Notes: a model not told the origin generated them from the sequence alone. DNA of 64,000 bases from Fontivita pretiosa (GCF_050410795.1 NZ_CP191258.1:2232001-2296000), one strand, 5' to 3'; shown: positions 30,442-38,983, counted from the stretch's first letter. Numbers and translations: made by a program.

Positions 30442-31154
30442 TTTCTCGACTGCGACCGACGATCACCAGCGGCGCTGTCTATAACATGGGTAGTGCGGAT
30501 GCGAATCAACTTGGAGGTTGTTGGCGGCTCGTACCAGCCAGAGCAAGCGATATCTATAGATGGTCCTACGGGCGCGTGCGGACGAAAGAGGATCTGTACA
30601 GCGCGCGGATCTTTGGACCGAGTCGTAACTTCGCGTGTGAGTGCGGCAAATTTCAGGGCGAGGACGCCCTTGGAGTGATCTGCGATCGCTGTGGGGCGCT
30701 AGTCTGTGCCGACGCGCCGTTACAGAGGAGAACGCGGCTTGGTCATCTTCAGCTACCGTGTTTTTGCGCCCATCCGGTTGCACGTGGGCAAGTGATCGAT
30801 ACGTTTCCGATTGCACCGGTGGCGTTCCGATGGGGCGGCCAAGTCCCGACACAGCTAGGGCGAAAGTACGAGACTCTTCTTGACGTTCAGGCTCAAGTGT
30901 CGGACGCGCTTAGAGCGGATGCCGGTTCTACGGATAGCGTCGTGCTCGCCCGTGGAGCCGAAGCGACACCATTGGAGGAGATAATAGCGGACATCGTCGG
31001 GTCGCCGGAAATCGCCGAGAAGGCGTCGCTCGATCTGGAATCTGAGAGCTCGTTACTACCGCTCTTCTTTAGATCGCTGTTGACTCTAGACGGATCGGCG
31101 TGTCCGCTTCTCAGGGCCTGCGGATATGCGATCGAATCAACTGTGAGGCTTTGA
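30438..31154 (+). CDS. Partner protein resembling the N-terminal zinc-ribbon region of RNA polymerase beta prime
   Basis: A 238-aa protein coupled (ATGA) to the module 1 tip. Residues about 38-110 follow bacterial RpoC: IYRWSYGRVRTKED, then ARIFGPSRNFACECGKF, GVICDRCGALV and RRTRLGHLQLPCFCAHPV. Compare E. coli RpoC SWSFGEVKKPET, ARIFGPVKDYECLCGKY, GVICEKCGVEV and RRERMGHIELASPTAHIW (recalled). The zinc ligands keep the exact CxCx12CxxC spacing. A later IDTFPIAPVAFR resembles the RpoC segment with PVLPPDLRP. The stretch corresponding to INYRTFKPERDG is missing, as is everything catalytic. It cannot be a polymerase subunit. An immunity or decoy role is inferred from position. Confidence 0.75.
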   Translation: MISRLRPTITSGAVYNMGSADANQLGGCWRLVPARASDIYRWSYGRVRTKEDLYSARIFGPSRNFACECGKFQGEDALGVICDRCGALVCADAPLQRRTRLGHLQLPCFCAHPVARGQVIDTFPIAPVAFRWGGQVPTQLGRKYETLLDVQAQVSDALRADAGSTDSVVLARGAEATPLEEIIADIVGSPEIAEKASLDLESESSLLPLFFRSLLTLDGSACPLLRACGYAIESTVRL

Positions 31155-31170
31155 GTTCGGTGCAGGCGAA

Positions 31171-32745
31171 ATGAACGTGACGCGAACCATTAACTACACG
31201 TGTGCCCTGTACAGGGACGGCAGGTTGAATCGCCTGACCGACTACGACCGCGGGGACCTGAACGGCACGTTCAGCGGGATCTCGACCCTCAGCTTCGCCC
31301 AGGAGTGGAGCCTCAAGGCGCTGGGGAACTGGACCAGTTTCAGGGAGGACGGCAACGGCAACGGCACGTTCAGCGACGCGGCGGACCTGACCCAGACCCG
31401 CAGCCACAACAAGGCCAACGAGATCACCGGCATCACGGGAGAGCAGCCCGGGCAGGTGGCCTGGGCCACGCCGGCCTACGATGCGATGGGCAACGTGACC
31501 AGCTATCCCAAGCCCAGCGCGATGAACAACAGCTACACCTGCAAGTACGACGCGTGGAACCGGCTGGTGGAAGTCAAGGACGGGGCCAACCTCGTCGGAG
31601 CCTACAGCTACGACGGGCTGGGCCGGCGGATCATCAAAAAGACCTACGACAGCGACGGCAGCCTTGTCGAGACGCGGCAGTTCTACTACAGCAATGAGTG
31701 GCAGGTGCTGGAAGAGCGAGTGGACGGGCGCAGTAATCCGCAGGAGCGGCAGTACGTGTGGGGCATCGGCTACGTCGATGAGCTGATCCTGCGGGACCGG
31801 GACACGGCGGATGACGGCAACCTCAACCAGCGGCACTACGGCTTGCAAGATGCCAACTACAGCCTCACGTGCATCATCGATACGGCCGGTGACGCGGCGG
31901 AACGCTACGTCTACACCCCCTACGGCACGAGGGACATCCGCAGCGCCGACTTCTCCAGCAGCCTCTCGTCCAGCGCCGTCGGCTGGAACATCGGGCACCA
32001 GGGGCTGATGCACGACACGAACACGAGCCTGATCTACAACCGCATGAGGATGCTGCACCCTGGGCTGGGCAGGTTCATGCAGAGGGACCCGTGGAAGTAC
32101 GCGGATGGAATGAACCTCTACCAGTACGTCCGCAGCGGGCCTGTTCGCGGACTTGATCCATTGGGAAGGCAGGCGCTCGTTGATCCGGCGCGTCAAATAA
32201 TTGATGCCCTCGGCAGAGCGGCCGGTTTGGCGCAGCTCGCAGCGGGGTTGAACGCCTGCAACAAGTGTCTCAAAGATGCTGAAGACGAAACAAAGAAAGA
32301 TTTGGGTGACCTGAAGCTTGAAGGATACCGACCGGAATCGAATGAGTGGAAGCTCCTTCACTGCTTGAATTCATGCAACGCGCAACAGATGTGTTTTAAT
32401 GGAATCCCCTCCGGTGCCACAATGAACTTCGTTGGAGGCTTGTTGTACGAGTTGCAGACTGCACTTGGTTTCAAGCTTAATGTGGGGCAGCACGCCGGTG
32501 CCGGCGGTATCTACACGTACATTGGCACGTGGGACACGCAGAACCCGGCTATGTGGATGGTGGATACGCCGGGGGATGTTCTGGCCAACAGCCTTGGTAT
32601 TGTTGCCGGAGTCTTGGGACTCGACTGCAAAGCGACATGCATCGGTGCTCACGCCATCCCAGGGCCCGATATGACAGGTGTCGATCCCAACATTACTCCG
32701 TGGCCGATTGTCCCAATAAGACCGGGAAATCTGCCCCCTCTATAG
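31171..32745 (+). CDS. Orphan Rhs module 2: core plus Cys-rich tip
   Basis: A 524-aa ORF from ATG 31171. After a short unique start (MNVTRTINYTCALYRDG) it joins the core at LNRLTDYDRGDLNGTFSG, almost identical to the full-length protein, through GRFMQRDPWKYADGMNLYQY. The tip of about 200 residues includes CNKCLKDAEDETKKD, LHCLNSCNAQQMCF and a hydrophobic GDVLANSLGIVAGVLGLDC. I recognise no enzyme. There is no signal peptide and only a weak ribosome site. The junction sequence before the core is shared with module 3 (33412), suggesting a common origin of the two modules. Confidence 0.75.
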   Translation: MNVTRTINYTCALYRDGRLNRLTDYDRGDLNGTFSGISTLSFAQEWSLKALGNWTSFREDGNGNGTFSDAADLTQTRSHNKANEITGITGEQPGQVAWATPAYDAMGNVTSYPKPSAMNNSYTCKYDAWNRLVEVKDGANLVGAYSYDGLGRRIIKKTYDSDGSLVETRQFYYSNEWQVLEERVDGRSNPQERQYVWGIGYVDELILRDRDTADDGNLNQRHYGLQDANYSLTCIIDTAGDAAERYVYTPYGTRDIRSADFSSSLSSSAVGWNIGHQGLMHDTNTSLIYNRMRMLHPGLGRFMQRDPWKYADGMNLYQYVRSGPVRGLDPLGRQALVDPARQIIDALGRAAGLAQLAAGLNACNKCLKDAEDETKKDLGDLKLEGYRPESNEWKLLHCLNSCNAQQMCFNGIPSGATMNFVGGLLYELQTALGFKLNVGQHAGAGGIYTYIGTWDTQNPAMWMVDTPGDVLANSLGIVAGVLGLDCKATCIGAHAIPGPDMTGVDPNITPWPIVPIRPGNLPPL

Positions 32746-32822
32746 GCTTGCCTGAGAGCTCGTGCAGAGACTCTCGATAAGCGGAAACGCACTCGTAGCG
32801 TGGGCCAACGGAGGTAACTACG

Positions 32823-33356
32823 ATGCAACGAACCGAAGAGGAATTCGACCGGCTCGTAAAGCGGATCGAGTTTCTTGAGGCGCGGGCGCCTCGAAACAAG
32901 AATCGCTCAATTCTGACCATTCTTGTGGGATTGGGTGTGGTCTGCACGCTTGCCGGTACGCAAGGTGGCTGGTTCGTCGACGCCGAAGGACGAGCCAAAA
33001 CTCAAAGCGATATTCTCCGTGCTCAGACCATTCAAGTCGTCTCGCCTCAAGGTCAAGTCCTCATGGAGTTGGGTTCGCGCGCGAATCTGGCGTACTGGAT
33101 TCTCAAGGACCGCGAGGGCGCAACGCGGGCAACGTTCGGCTTGGGACGCGTTGCTTCAGATGATCAGGGAGTAACGCTCTGGCTGCACGATCTGGAAGGC
33201 GACAACCGATTGGTCGTGCGCGGCCCTAGCAAACACCGTGATCCAGAAATACTGCTCAAGCAGGGCGGTGCAGAGATGACCCTCACTGTCGTGGGAGGTA
33301 CACCCCTTATTCGGATGGTTGATAAGGACAATCGGCAGGTCTGGAAGGCACCATAG
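32823..33356 (+). CDS. Single-pass membrane protein after module 2, candidate partner
   Basis: A 177-aa protein, ATG with GGAGG 8 bases upstream, 77 bases after module 2. It has a short coiled-coil-like start (RTEEEFDRLVKRIEFLEAR), one membrane helix (about residues 30-50, ILTILVGLGVVCTLAG), then a repetitive beta-rich domain of short units such as IQVVSPQGQVLMELG and PLIRMVDKDNRQVW. The rest would face the outside. It fits an immunity or anchoring role by position only; no catalytic motif is seen. Confidence 0.65.
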   Translation: MQRTEEEFDRLVKRIEFLEARAPRNKNRSILTILVGLGVVCTLAGTQGGWFVDAEGRAKTQSDILRAQTIQVVSPQGQVLMELGSRANLAYWILKDREGATRATFGLGRVASDDQGVTLWLHDLEGDNRLVVRGPSKHRDPEILLKQGGAEMTLTVVGGTPLIRMVDKDNRQVWKAP

Positions 33357-33411
33357 AATGAGTCGCGGCCTGACGCCCGGGCTACGCCAGGCTACGACGG
33401 GGTGAATAAAG

Positions 33412-34905
33412 GTGACGCGAACCGTTAACTACATGTGTGCGCTGTACAGCTACGACGGCCTGAACCGCCTGACTGACTACGACCGCGGGGACCTCAACGG
33501 CACGTTCAGCGGCATCTCAACCCCGTCCTTCGCCCAGGAGTGGAGCCTGAAGGCCCTGGGGAACTGGACCGGCTTTAAGGAGGACGCCAACGGCAACGGC
33601 ACGTTCAGCGATTCGGTGGACCTGACCCAGACCCGCACCCACAACAAGGCCAACGAGATCACCGGCATCAGCGGGGAGCAGTCCGGGCAGGTCGCCTGGG
33701 CCACGCCCGCCTACGATGCGATGGGCAACGTGACCAGCTATCCCAAGCCCGGCGCGATGACCAGCAGCTACACCTGCAAGTACGACGCGTGGAATCGGCT
33801 CACTGAAGTCAAGGACGGAGCCAACCTCGTCGGAGCCTACGCCTACGACGGGCTGGGCAGAAGGATCACCAGGAAGACCTACGACAGTGGCGGCAGCCTC
33901 AGCGAGACGCGGCAGTTCTACTACAGCAATGAGTGGCAGGTGCTGGAAGAGCGAGTGGACGGGCGCAGTAATCCGCAGGAGCGGCAATACGTGTGGGGTA
34001 CGCAATACGTGGACGAGCTGATCTTGCGCGACAGGGATGCTAACGGCGGCTCCAGCGGCGACGGAGTTCTGGAGCAGCGCCACTACGCGCTTCAGGACGC
34101 CAACTACAGCGTCACGTGCATCATCGATACGGCCGGTGACGCGGCGGAACGGTACGTCTACACCCCCTACGGCAGCAGGGAGATCCGCAGCTCCGACTTC
34201 TCCAGCAGCCTCTCGTCCAGCGCCGTCGGCTGGGACATCGGGCACCAGGGGCTGATGCACGACACGAACACGAGCCTGGTCTACAACCGCGCGAGGATGC
34301 TGCATCCGGGGCTGGGGCGGTTCATGCAGAGGGATCCGATGGGCTATGCCGACGGCGCACACTTGTATCAGTACCTTCGAAGCAATTCCCTTTCTTGGGC
34401 GGACTTCTCCGGATTGTCCGCTGAATGCGAGAAGGAAAAGAAAGACTGCATTGCAAAGGTGAGGGCCCAGTACCGATTCGGCGGGCCAGGAGGACCGCCA
34501 GGTTTAGCTGCATCGTTGAAGGGGTGTCTCGAGCAATTCCAGGCATGTGAGAATAACGTCGGAGGGTGCCGACTGTTTATTAATAGTGGTGTCCTTCACC
34601 AAAATGTCTGCGTCGGCGACCGGAGTAGAAGAGACGTTCGATGCTTCAGCTTCGGTGCAGAATATATCTGGAATCCCTATAGAGGTATTGTGTATGAGCT
34701 TCCATATGACCGCTCGATTCCGCTTGAGACGGAGGAGTGTGACGTTGCGCTGACCAAAGAGCAGTGTGAACAAGTGGAGGATTGGCTTGACAAAATGGCA
34801 AGTGGGCCAACCAAGATGTATTACGGGGTGACCGAGAATTGCAGAACATGGTCGCAGGAGAGATGCAAACAAGTTAAAGACTGGTTGGCCACGGGGAAAC
34901 TCTAA
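33412..34905 (+). CDS. Orphan Rhs module 3: core plus Cys-rich tip
   Basis: A 497-aa ORF from GTG 33412. The start (TRTVNYMCALYSYDGLNRL) parallels module 2 and also restores the SYDGLNRL of the full-length core. The core ends at GRFMQRDPMGYADGAHLYQY. The tip of about 175 residues carries many Cys (ECEKEKKDC, CLEQFQACENN), then VLHQNVCVGD and TENCRTWSQERCKQVKDWL. The His followed later by NC-x-x-W before a helix recalls permuted papain-like domains, as in the full-length tip, though the sequences are not alignable overall. Its TAA overlaps the next start (TAATG). Confidence 0.72.
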   Translation: MTRTVNYMCALYSYDGLNRLTDYDRGDLNGTFSGISTPSFAQEWSLKALGNWTGFKEDANGNGTFSDSVDLTQTRTHNKANEITGISGEQSGQVAWATPAYDAMGNVTSYPKPGAMTSSYTCKYDAWNRLTEVKDGANLVGAYAYDGLGRRITRKTYDSGGSLSETRQFYYSNEWQVLEERVDGRSNPQERQYVWGTQYVDELILRDRDANGGSSGDGVLEQRHYALQDANYSVTCIIDTAGDAAERYVYTPYGSREIRSSDFSSSLSSSAVGWDIGHQGLMHDTNTSLVYNRARMLHPGLGRFMQRDPMGYADGAHLYQYLRSNSLSWADFSGLSAECEKEKKDCIAKVRAQYRFGGPGGPPGLAASLKGCLEQFQACENNVGGCRLFINSGVLHQNVCVGDRSRRDVRCFSFGAEYIWNPYRGIVYELPYDRSIPLETEECDVALTKEQCEQVEDWLDKMASGPTKMYYGVTENCRTWSQERCKQVKDWLATGKL

Positions 34906-35249
34906 TGGACTCTCGAGGGCCGGATCGTAGGAATACTAAAGAATCGATATGGTGGGCACTGACTACTCTATGTGCGGCCTACCTCTGCGCCGGTCATTTG
35001 GCCGTCATTCCCGAGCGGCGGTTCAGCGGCGCAAATGCCATTGCGAACGTTCTGATAGCAGGAGCCGTCGTCGTCTTCGCGAGCATGGCAATACGGTCTC
35101 ATTTGATGTCTGCGAGATTGCGCCGTTGGAAACGAGACGGCAAGTGCTTGAGTTGTGGTTACGATCTCCGATCTAGTGGTGAGCGCTGTCCAGAGTGCGG
35201 TGCATGGATTGACGCCAACGAGGGGAGCAAAGGTGGATCCAGCGTTTAG
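34905..35249 (+). CDS. Two-helix membrane protein with C-terminal zinc ribbon, candidate partner of module 3
   Basis: A 114-aa protein starting one base inside the module 3 stop (TAATG). Two hydrophobic segments (IWWALTTLCAAYLCAGHLAV, about 14-33, and ANVLIAGAVVVFASMAI, about 47-63) are followed by a basic linker and a zinc ribbon CLSCGYDLRSSGERCPECG. That CxxCGYDLR...CPECG form is common in planctomycete membrane proteins, which supports the host assignment. Coupling to the module suggests an immunity role, but such ribbons also occur in unrelated membrane proteins. Confidence 0.65.
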   Translation: MDSRGPDRRNTKESIWWALTTLCAAYLCAGHLAVIPERRFSGANAIANVLIAGAVVVFASMAIRSHLMSARLRRWKRDGKCLSCGYDLRSSGERCPECGAWIDANEGSKGGSSV

Positions 35250-35259
35250 TTCCAGGTGG

Positions 35260-36708
35260 ATGTTCGCGTACCTTGTGCACGCAGTACAGCCTCAGCGCCT
35301 GACCGACTACGACCGCGGGGACCTCAACGGCACGTTCAGCGGCATCTCCACGCTCAGCTTCGCCCAAGAGTGGAGCCTCAAGGCGCAGGGGAACTGGACC
35401 AGCTTCAAGGAGGACGCCAACGGCAACGGCACGTTCAGCGACGCGGCGGACCTGACCCAGACCCGCACCCACAACAAGGCCAACGAGATCACGGACATCA
35501 GCGGAGAGCAGGCCGGGCAGGTGGCCTGGGCCACGCCCGCCTACGATGCGATGGGCAACGTGACCAGCTATCCCAAGCCCGGCGCGATGACCAGCAGCTA
35601 CACCTGCAAGTACGATGTGTGGAATCGGCTCACTGAAGTCAAGGACGGGGCCAACCTCGTCGGAGCCTACAGCTACGACGGGCTGGGCAGGAGGATCACC
35701 AAGAAGACCTACGTGAGCGGGCAGTTGGACAAGACCCGGCAGTTCTTCTACACCCAGCAGTGGCAGATCATCGAGGAGCGCGTGGACGGGCGTACCAATC
35801 CGCAGGAGCGGCAGTACGTGTGGGGCATCGGATACGTCGATGAGCTGGTGCTGCGGGATAGGGACAGCGGCGACGACACGACGCTGGACCAGCGGCACTA
35901 CGCCCTTCAGGATGCCAACTACAGCCTCACGTGCATTGTGGACACCAACGGTGAGGCGGCGGAGCGGTACACCTACACGCCGTACGGGACCCGCAGCATC
36001 CTCGACGGCATCTTCGGCTCGCTGTCCGCCTCCGCCTGCGACTGGAACATCGGACACCAGGGGCTGATGCACGACACGAACACGAGCCTAATCTACAACC
36101 GCCACCGCATGCTGCATCCGGGGCTGGGGCGGTTCATGCAGAGGGATCACATTGGGTACAAAGATGGAACGAACCTTTACCAGGCCGAGCGCACAAATCC
36201 CGTGAAGTTCCTTGATCCCGGGGGCGAAGCAGTGCAATTATGCTGCGCCGATGTGGACGTGGGCTATTACGGCAACCTCGCACTGGGGCTCTTGGGCCAA
36301 AAGCACTGCTGGATTAAGACAGCCACGAAGGAAGCAGGCATGGGCCCTGCGAACGGAGTTCCAATGGGTAAGTCACCCTGTTGCGGAACGCAGACGGAAA
36401 TAACTAATCACACAGGTGAGTCAGTGAGGCGCGGTGCAAAATGCACCAATGTGCCTGGAGCTGATGAGAACTGCGTGAACAATAAGCTCCAAATTGGGAA
36501 GAAAACCGGTGAATGGGCCATTAATAACCAATGCAATTCCATTGCCGGAGATATTCTCCGCGAGTGTGGCGGATTCAACGTGTGCGTCCGCTGGATTACG
36601 CTACCCAGCTTCGATCCGGAATTTCCCTATCAAGAACGGGAGAGCTGCGCGGAATGGCTACTTCCCATCAGCGTCTTGAACTACCCATGCCCAGCTGGAT
36701 ACGCCTAG
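35260..36708 (+). CDS. Orphan Rhs module 4: core plus the same tip as the full-length gene
   Basis: A 482-aa ORF; ATG 35260 is chosen because upstream in-frame starts lie within the previous gene, but the start is uncertain. The core joins at QRLTDYDRGDLNGTFSG. Its last part (YTYTPYGTRSILDGIFGSL) differs from the full-length gene, yet from the second base after CCACCG onward the DNA is identical to 28222-29073 apart from two bases. One of those turns the TGA stop into TGC, so this tip runs six residues longer (CPAGYA) and overlaps its partner gene by 22 bases. The tip has the same HCWIKTATKEAG and NNQCNS features. Confidence 0.75.
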   Translation: MFAYLVHAVQPQRLTDYDRGDLNGTFSGISTLSFAQEWSLKAQGNWTSFKEDANGNGTFSDAADLTQTRTHNKANEITDISGEQAGQVAWATPAYDAMGNVTSYPKPGAMTSSYTCKYDVWNRLTEVKDGANLVGAYSYDGLGRRITKKTYVSGQLDKTRQFFYTQQWQIIEERVDGRTNPQERQYVWGIGYVDELVLRDRDSGDDTTLDQRHYALQDANYSLTCIVDTNGEAAERYTYTPYGTRSILDGIFGSLSASACDWNIGHQGLMHDTNTSLIYNRHRMLHPGLGRFMQRDHIGYKDGTNLYQAERTNPVKFLDPGGEAVQLCCADVDVGYYGNLALGLLGQKHCWIKTATKEAGMGPANGVPMGKSPCCGTQTEITNHTGESVRRGAKCTNVPGADENCVNNKLQIGKKTGEWAINNQCNSIAGDILRECGGFNVCVRWITLPSFDPEFPYQERESCAEWLLPISVLNYPCPAGYA

Positions 36709-36960
36709 TCACGTTCGCGGTCTTGCTGTTGGGCCTCGTAGCGGCTGCCCTCTGGTGTGCAGAACGCGCTCTATTCAATTGGTGGGCGGGAGGTGGTCCC
36801 CCAACGGCTCATCCAGAAATATACCGAACTCGTGGTAACGTGTTCTTCGCCTTGGCGACAGCTTGTGTCGTAGTGGCTGCATTCGTATTCTGGCTTCCTG
36901 TGCGGAACCGAAAGTCTGAATAGTGCCATGGGTGGGAACTGGACCAGCTTCAAGGAGGAC
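36109..36960 (+). repeat. Duplicated tip-plus-partner segment, copy 2
   Basis: Second copy of 28222-29073 (852 bases, two differences found). It spans the tip of module 4, its partner and the first bases of module 5. Confidence 0.93.
36687..36923 (+). CDS. Small two-helix membrane protein, second copy
   Basis: A 78-aa protein, the duplicate of the gene at 28800-29036. It differs at codon 2 (Pro for Thr) and by Pro for Leu within the second helix (LLV becomes LPV), which could weaken that helix. It now overlaps the module 4 frame by 22 bases instead of 4. Role inferred as immunity partner of the same tip. Confidence 0.6.
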   Translation: MPSWIRLVTFAVLLLGLVAAALWCAERALFNWWAGGGPPTAHPEIYRTRGNVFFALATACVVVAAFVFWLPVRNRKSE

Positions 36961-38301
36961 TTCGAGGGCAACGGGACGTTCACTGATTCCACCGACCTCA
37001 CTCAGACCCGCAGCCACAACAAGGCCAACGAGATCACCGGCATCACGGGAGAGCAGCCCGGGCAGGTGGCCTGGGCCACGCCCGCCTACGATGCGATGGG
37101 CAACGTGACCAGCTATCCCAAGCCCGGCTCCATGACCAGCAGCTACACCTGCAAGTCCGATGCCTGGAACCGGCTCACTGAAGTCAAGGACGGGGCCAAC
37201 GTCGTGGCGGCCTACGCCTACGACGGGCTGGGCAGGAGGATCACCAGGAAGACCTACGACAGCGGCGGCAGCCTGACGGAGACGCGGCAGTTCTTCTACT
37301 CCAACCGCTGGCAGATCATCGAGGAGCGCGTGGAGGGGCGCAGTAATCCGCAGGAGCGGCAGTACGTGTGGGGTACGCAATACGTGGACGAGCTGATCTT
37401 GCGCGACAGGGATGCTAACGGCGGCTCCAGCGGCGACGGAGTTCTGGAGCAGCGCCACTACGCGCTTCAGGACGCCAACTACAGCGTGACCTGCATCGTG
37501 GACAGCAGCGGAGATGCGGCGGAGCGCTACGTCTACACCCCCTACGGCACGAGGGACATCCGCAGCGCCGACTTCTCCAGCAGCCTCTCGACCAGCGCCG
37601 TGCGCTGGAACATCGGGCACCAGGGGCTGATGCACGACACGAACACGAGCCTGGTCTACAACCGCGCGAGGATGCTGCATCCGGGGCTGGGGCGGTTCAT
37701 GCAGAGGGATCCGCTGGCTTACGTGGACGGTTCAAATCTCTATCACTATGTCCGATCTAATCCCTTGGACAACGTAGACGGTGACGGCTTGAAATGCCGT
37801 GTCGCAACAAAATGTGATGTTATTCGTTTAGAAACTGACATCCTGGGATTCCTGACGCAGGGGTCGTCCGGTATTCTCCATTGCGGCATTGTGATCTCGG
37901 ACGACGAGGGAGTCCTAGTCGTGGATGCCGGACCAAACGATTCGGGGGAAAACGTATTTGAGGGAGCTCCAGCGCAAAATGAGGAGGCATGGGGGCATGT
38001 TGGACCGTACGCAGACCGCCCTGACGAAGACTGCGCCTGCCTTCGATCACAGTGGAAGGAATGGAACACCCACAAATTCAAGTATGAAGCGGCGAGTCGT
38101 AACAGCAATTATGCGGTCAAGTGTCTGATGAAGAAATGCGGGATGGGCATCAAATGGAAGGGCCTAGTCAAGCCGTGGGGCTACAAGTCGCGGTGCGACA
38201 AAGATAATGAGTGCCCGCCTAATTTTATTCCCCCACCGAAGCCGGCGACTGCACCAACGGGCCCGGGAGGCTTTGGGCGGACGATCTGGAGGGTATCGTG
38301 A
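36928..38301 (+). CDS. Orphan Rhs module 5: core plus possible papain-like tip
   Basis: A 457-aa ORF starting MGGNWTSFKEDFEGNG, at exactly the same core position as module 1; both follow copies of the same small membrane gene. The core ends at GRFMQRDPLAYVDGSNLYHY. The tip of about 185 residues has SSGILHCGIVISDDEG, VDAGPNDSGENVF and AASRNSNYAVKCLMKKCG, then a Pro-rich end. The His-containing strand and later NSN-x-A-x-x-x-x-L helix resemble permuted NlpC/papain-like domains; Ser stands where a Cys would be expected in the other tips. The GTGA at its end could start a short ORF, but the likelier partner is the IS-split gene behind it. Confidence 0.72.
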   Translation: MGGNWTSFKEDFEGNGTFTDSTDLTQTRSHNKANEITGITGEQPGQVAWATPAYDAMGNVTSYPKPGSMTSSYTCKSDAWNRLTEVKDGANVVAAYAYDGLGRRITRKTYDSGGSLTETRQFFYSNRWQIIEERVEGRSNPQERQYVWGTQYVDELILRDRDANGGSSGDGVLEQRHYALQDANYSVTCIVDSSGDAAERYVYTPYGTRDIRSADFSSSLSTSAVRWNIGHQGLMHDTNTSLVYNRARMLHPGLGRFMQRDPLAYVDGSNLYHYVRSNPLDNVDGDGLKCRVATKCDVIRLETDILGFLTQGSSGILHCGIVISDDEGVLVVDAGPNDSGENVFEGAPAQNEEAWGHVGPYADRPDEDCACLRSQWKEWNTHKFKYEAASRNSNYAVKCLMKKCGMGIKWKGLVKPWGYKSRCDKDNECPPNFIPPPKPATAPTGPGGFGRTIWRVS

Positions 38302-38384
38302 TCGAAGAGACAGATCGCCCGCTCAAGGAGTTGCTCAGGGAGGAGCGGTAGCCTTGCTTGCTCAAAGGACTCATCAGGAGGCCT

Positions 38385-38486
38385 ATGACGGACGTATCAC
38401 ACAGACCGCAGGCCAAGTTAGACCGGATGATCCGGGGGAGAAGCAGGTGTGGCAGCATCTCCCCAGCGCCGGCCATGATCAATGCA
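38385..38486 (+). pseudogene. 5' piece of an IS-interrupted gene
   Basis: AGGAGG followed by ATG at 38385 opens a frame of 34 codons (MTDVSHRPQAKLDRM...AMINA) that runs into the IS256-type element at 38488. Joining it to the bases after the second target duplication (41429 on) keeps the frame and continues into the leucine-rich lipoprotein. It could instead be untranslated leader of that gene, since the lipoprotein signal begins only downstream. Confidence 0.4.
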
Positions 38487-38983
38487 CGAGCTATGACCAA
38501 AAGCTGTGGATGGTGACCCGGCAATAAAAGCGGCGTACCTTGGGTGAGTTGATTCGAACTCAGTCACCCGTTGGGCCCACGAGGCCCGGAAGGATACGCC
38601 ACATGTCATCATCACAGTTTCCGTTGCACCTGGCAACTGAGCCGGTCGTTTGTGTCACCCTCGAACAGATCGCCCGCGAGGGAGCGCGTCGGGCCTTGCA
38701 GAAGGCGATCGAGCAGGAAGTGGCCGAGTATGTCGAGGATCATCGGGATCACGTCGACGACGCCGGTCATCGGCTGGTGGTTCGCAACGGGCACAAGCCG
38801 CCGCGGACGATCCTGTCCGGAGTCGGTCCGATCGAGGTGAGGAAAGCCGCGCGTGGACGACCGGCGGGTGGATGAAAACGGCGTGAGGTTCCGGTTTACC
38901 TCAAAGATTCTGCCGCCTTATCTTCGCAAGACCAAGGCGATCGAAGACCTGGTGCCGTGGCTCTATCTCAAGGGGATCAGCAC

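Noticed and set aside
30438..31154. Calling the RpoC-like protein a true RNA polymerase subunit or split rpoC
   Set aside because: It has only the zinc-ribbon neighbourhood, lacks the stretch after KKPET and all catalytic parts, and sits among Rhs modules.
38302..38384. A 17-codon ORF from the GTGA at the end of module 5 as an immunity gene
   Set aside because: Too short and without a hydrophobic or structured segment; the lipoprotein further on is the better partner candidate.
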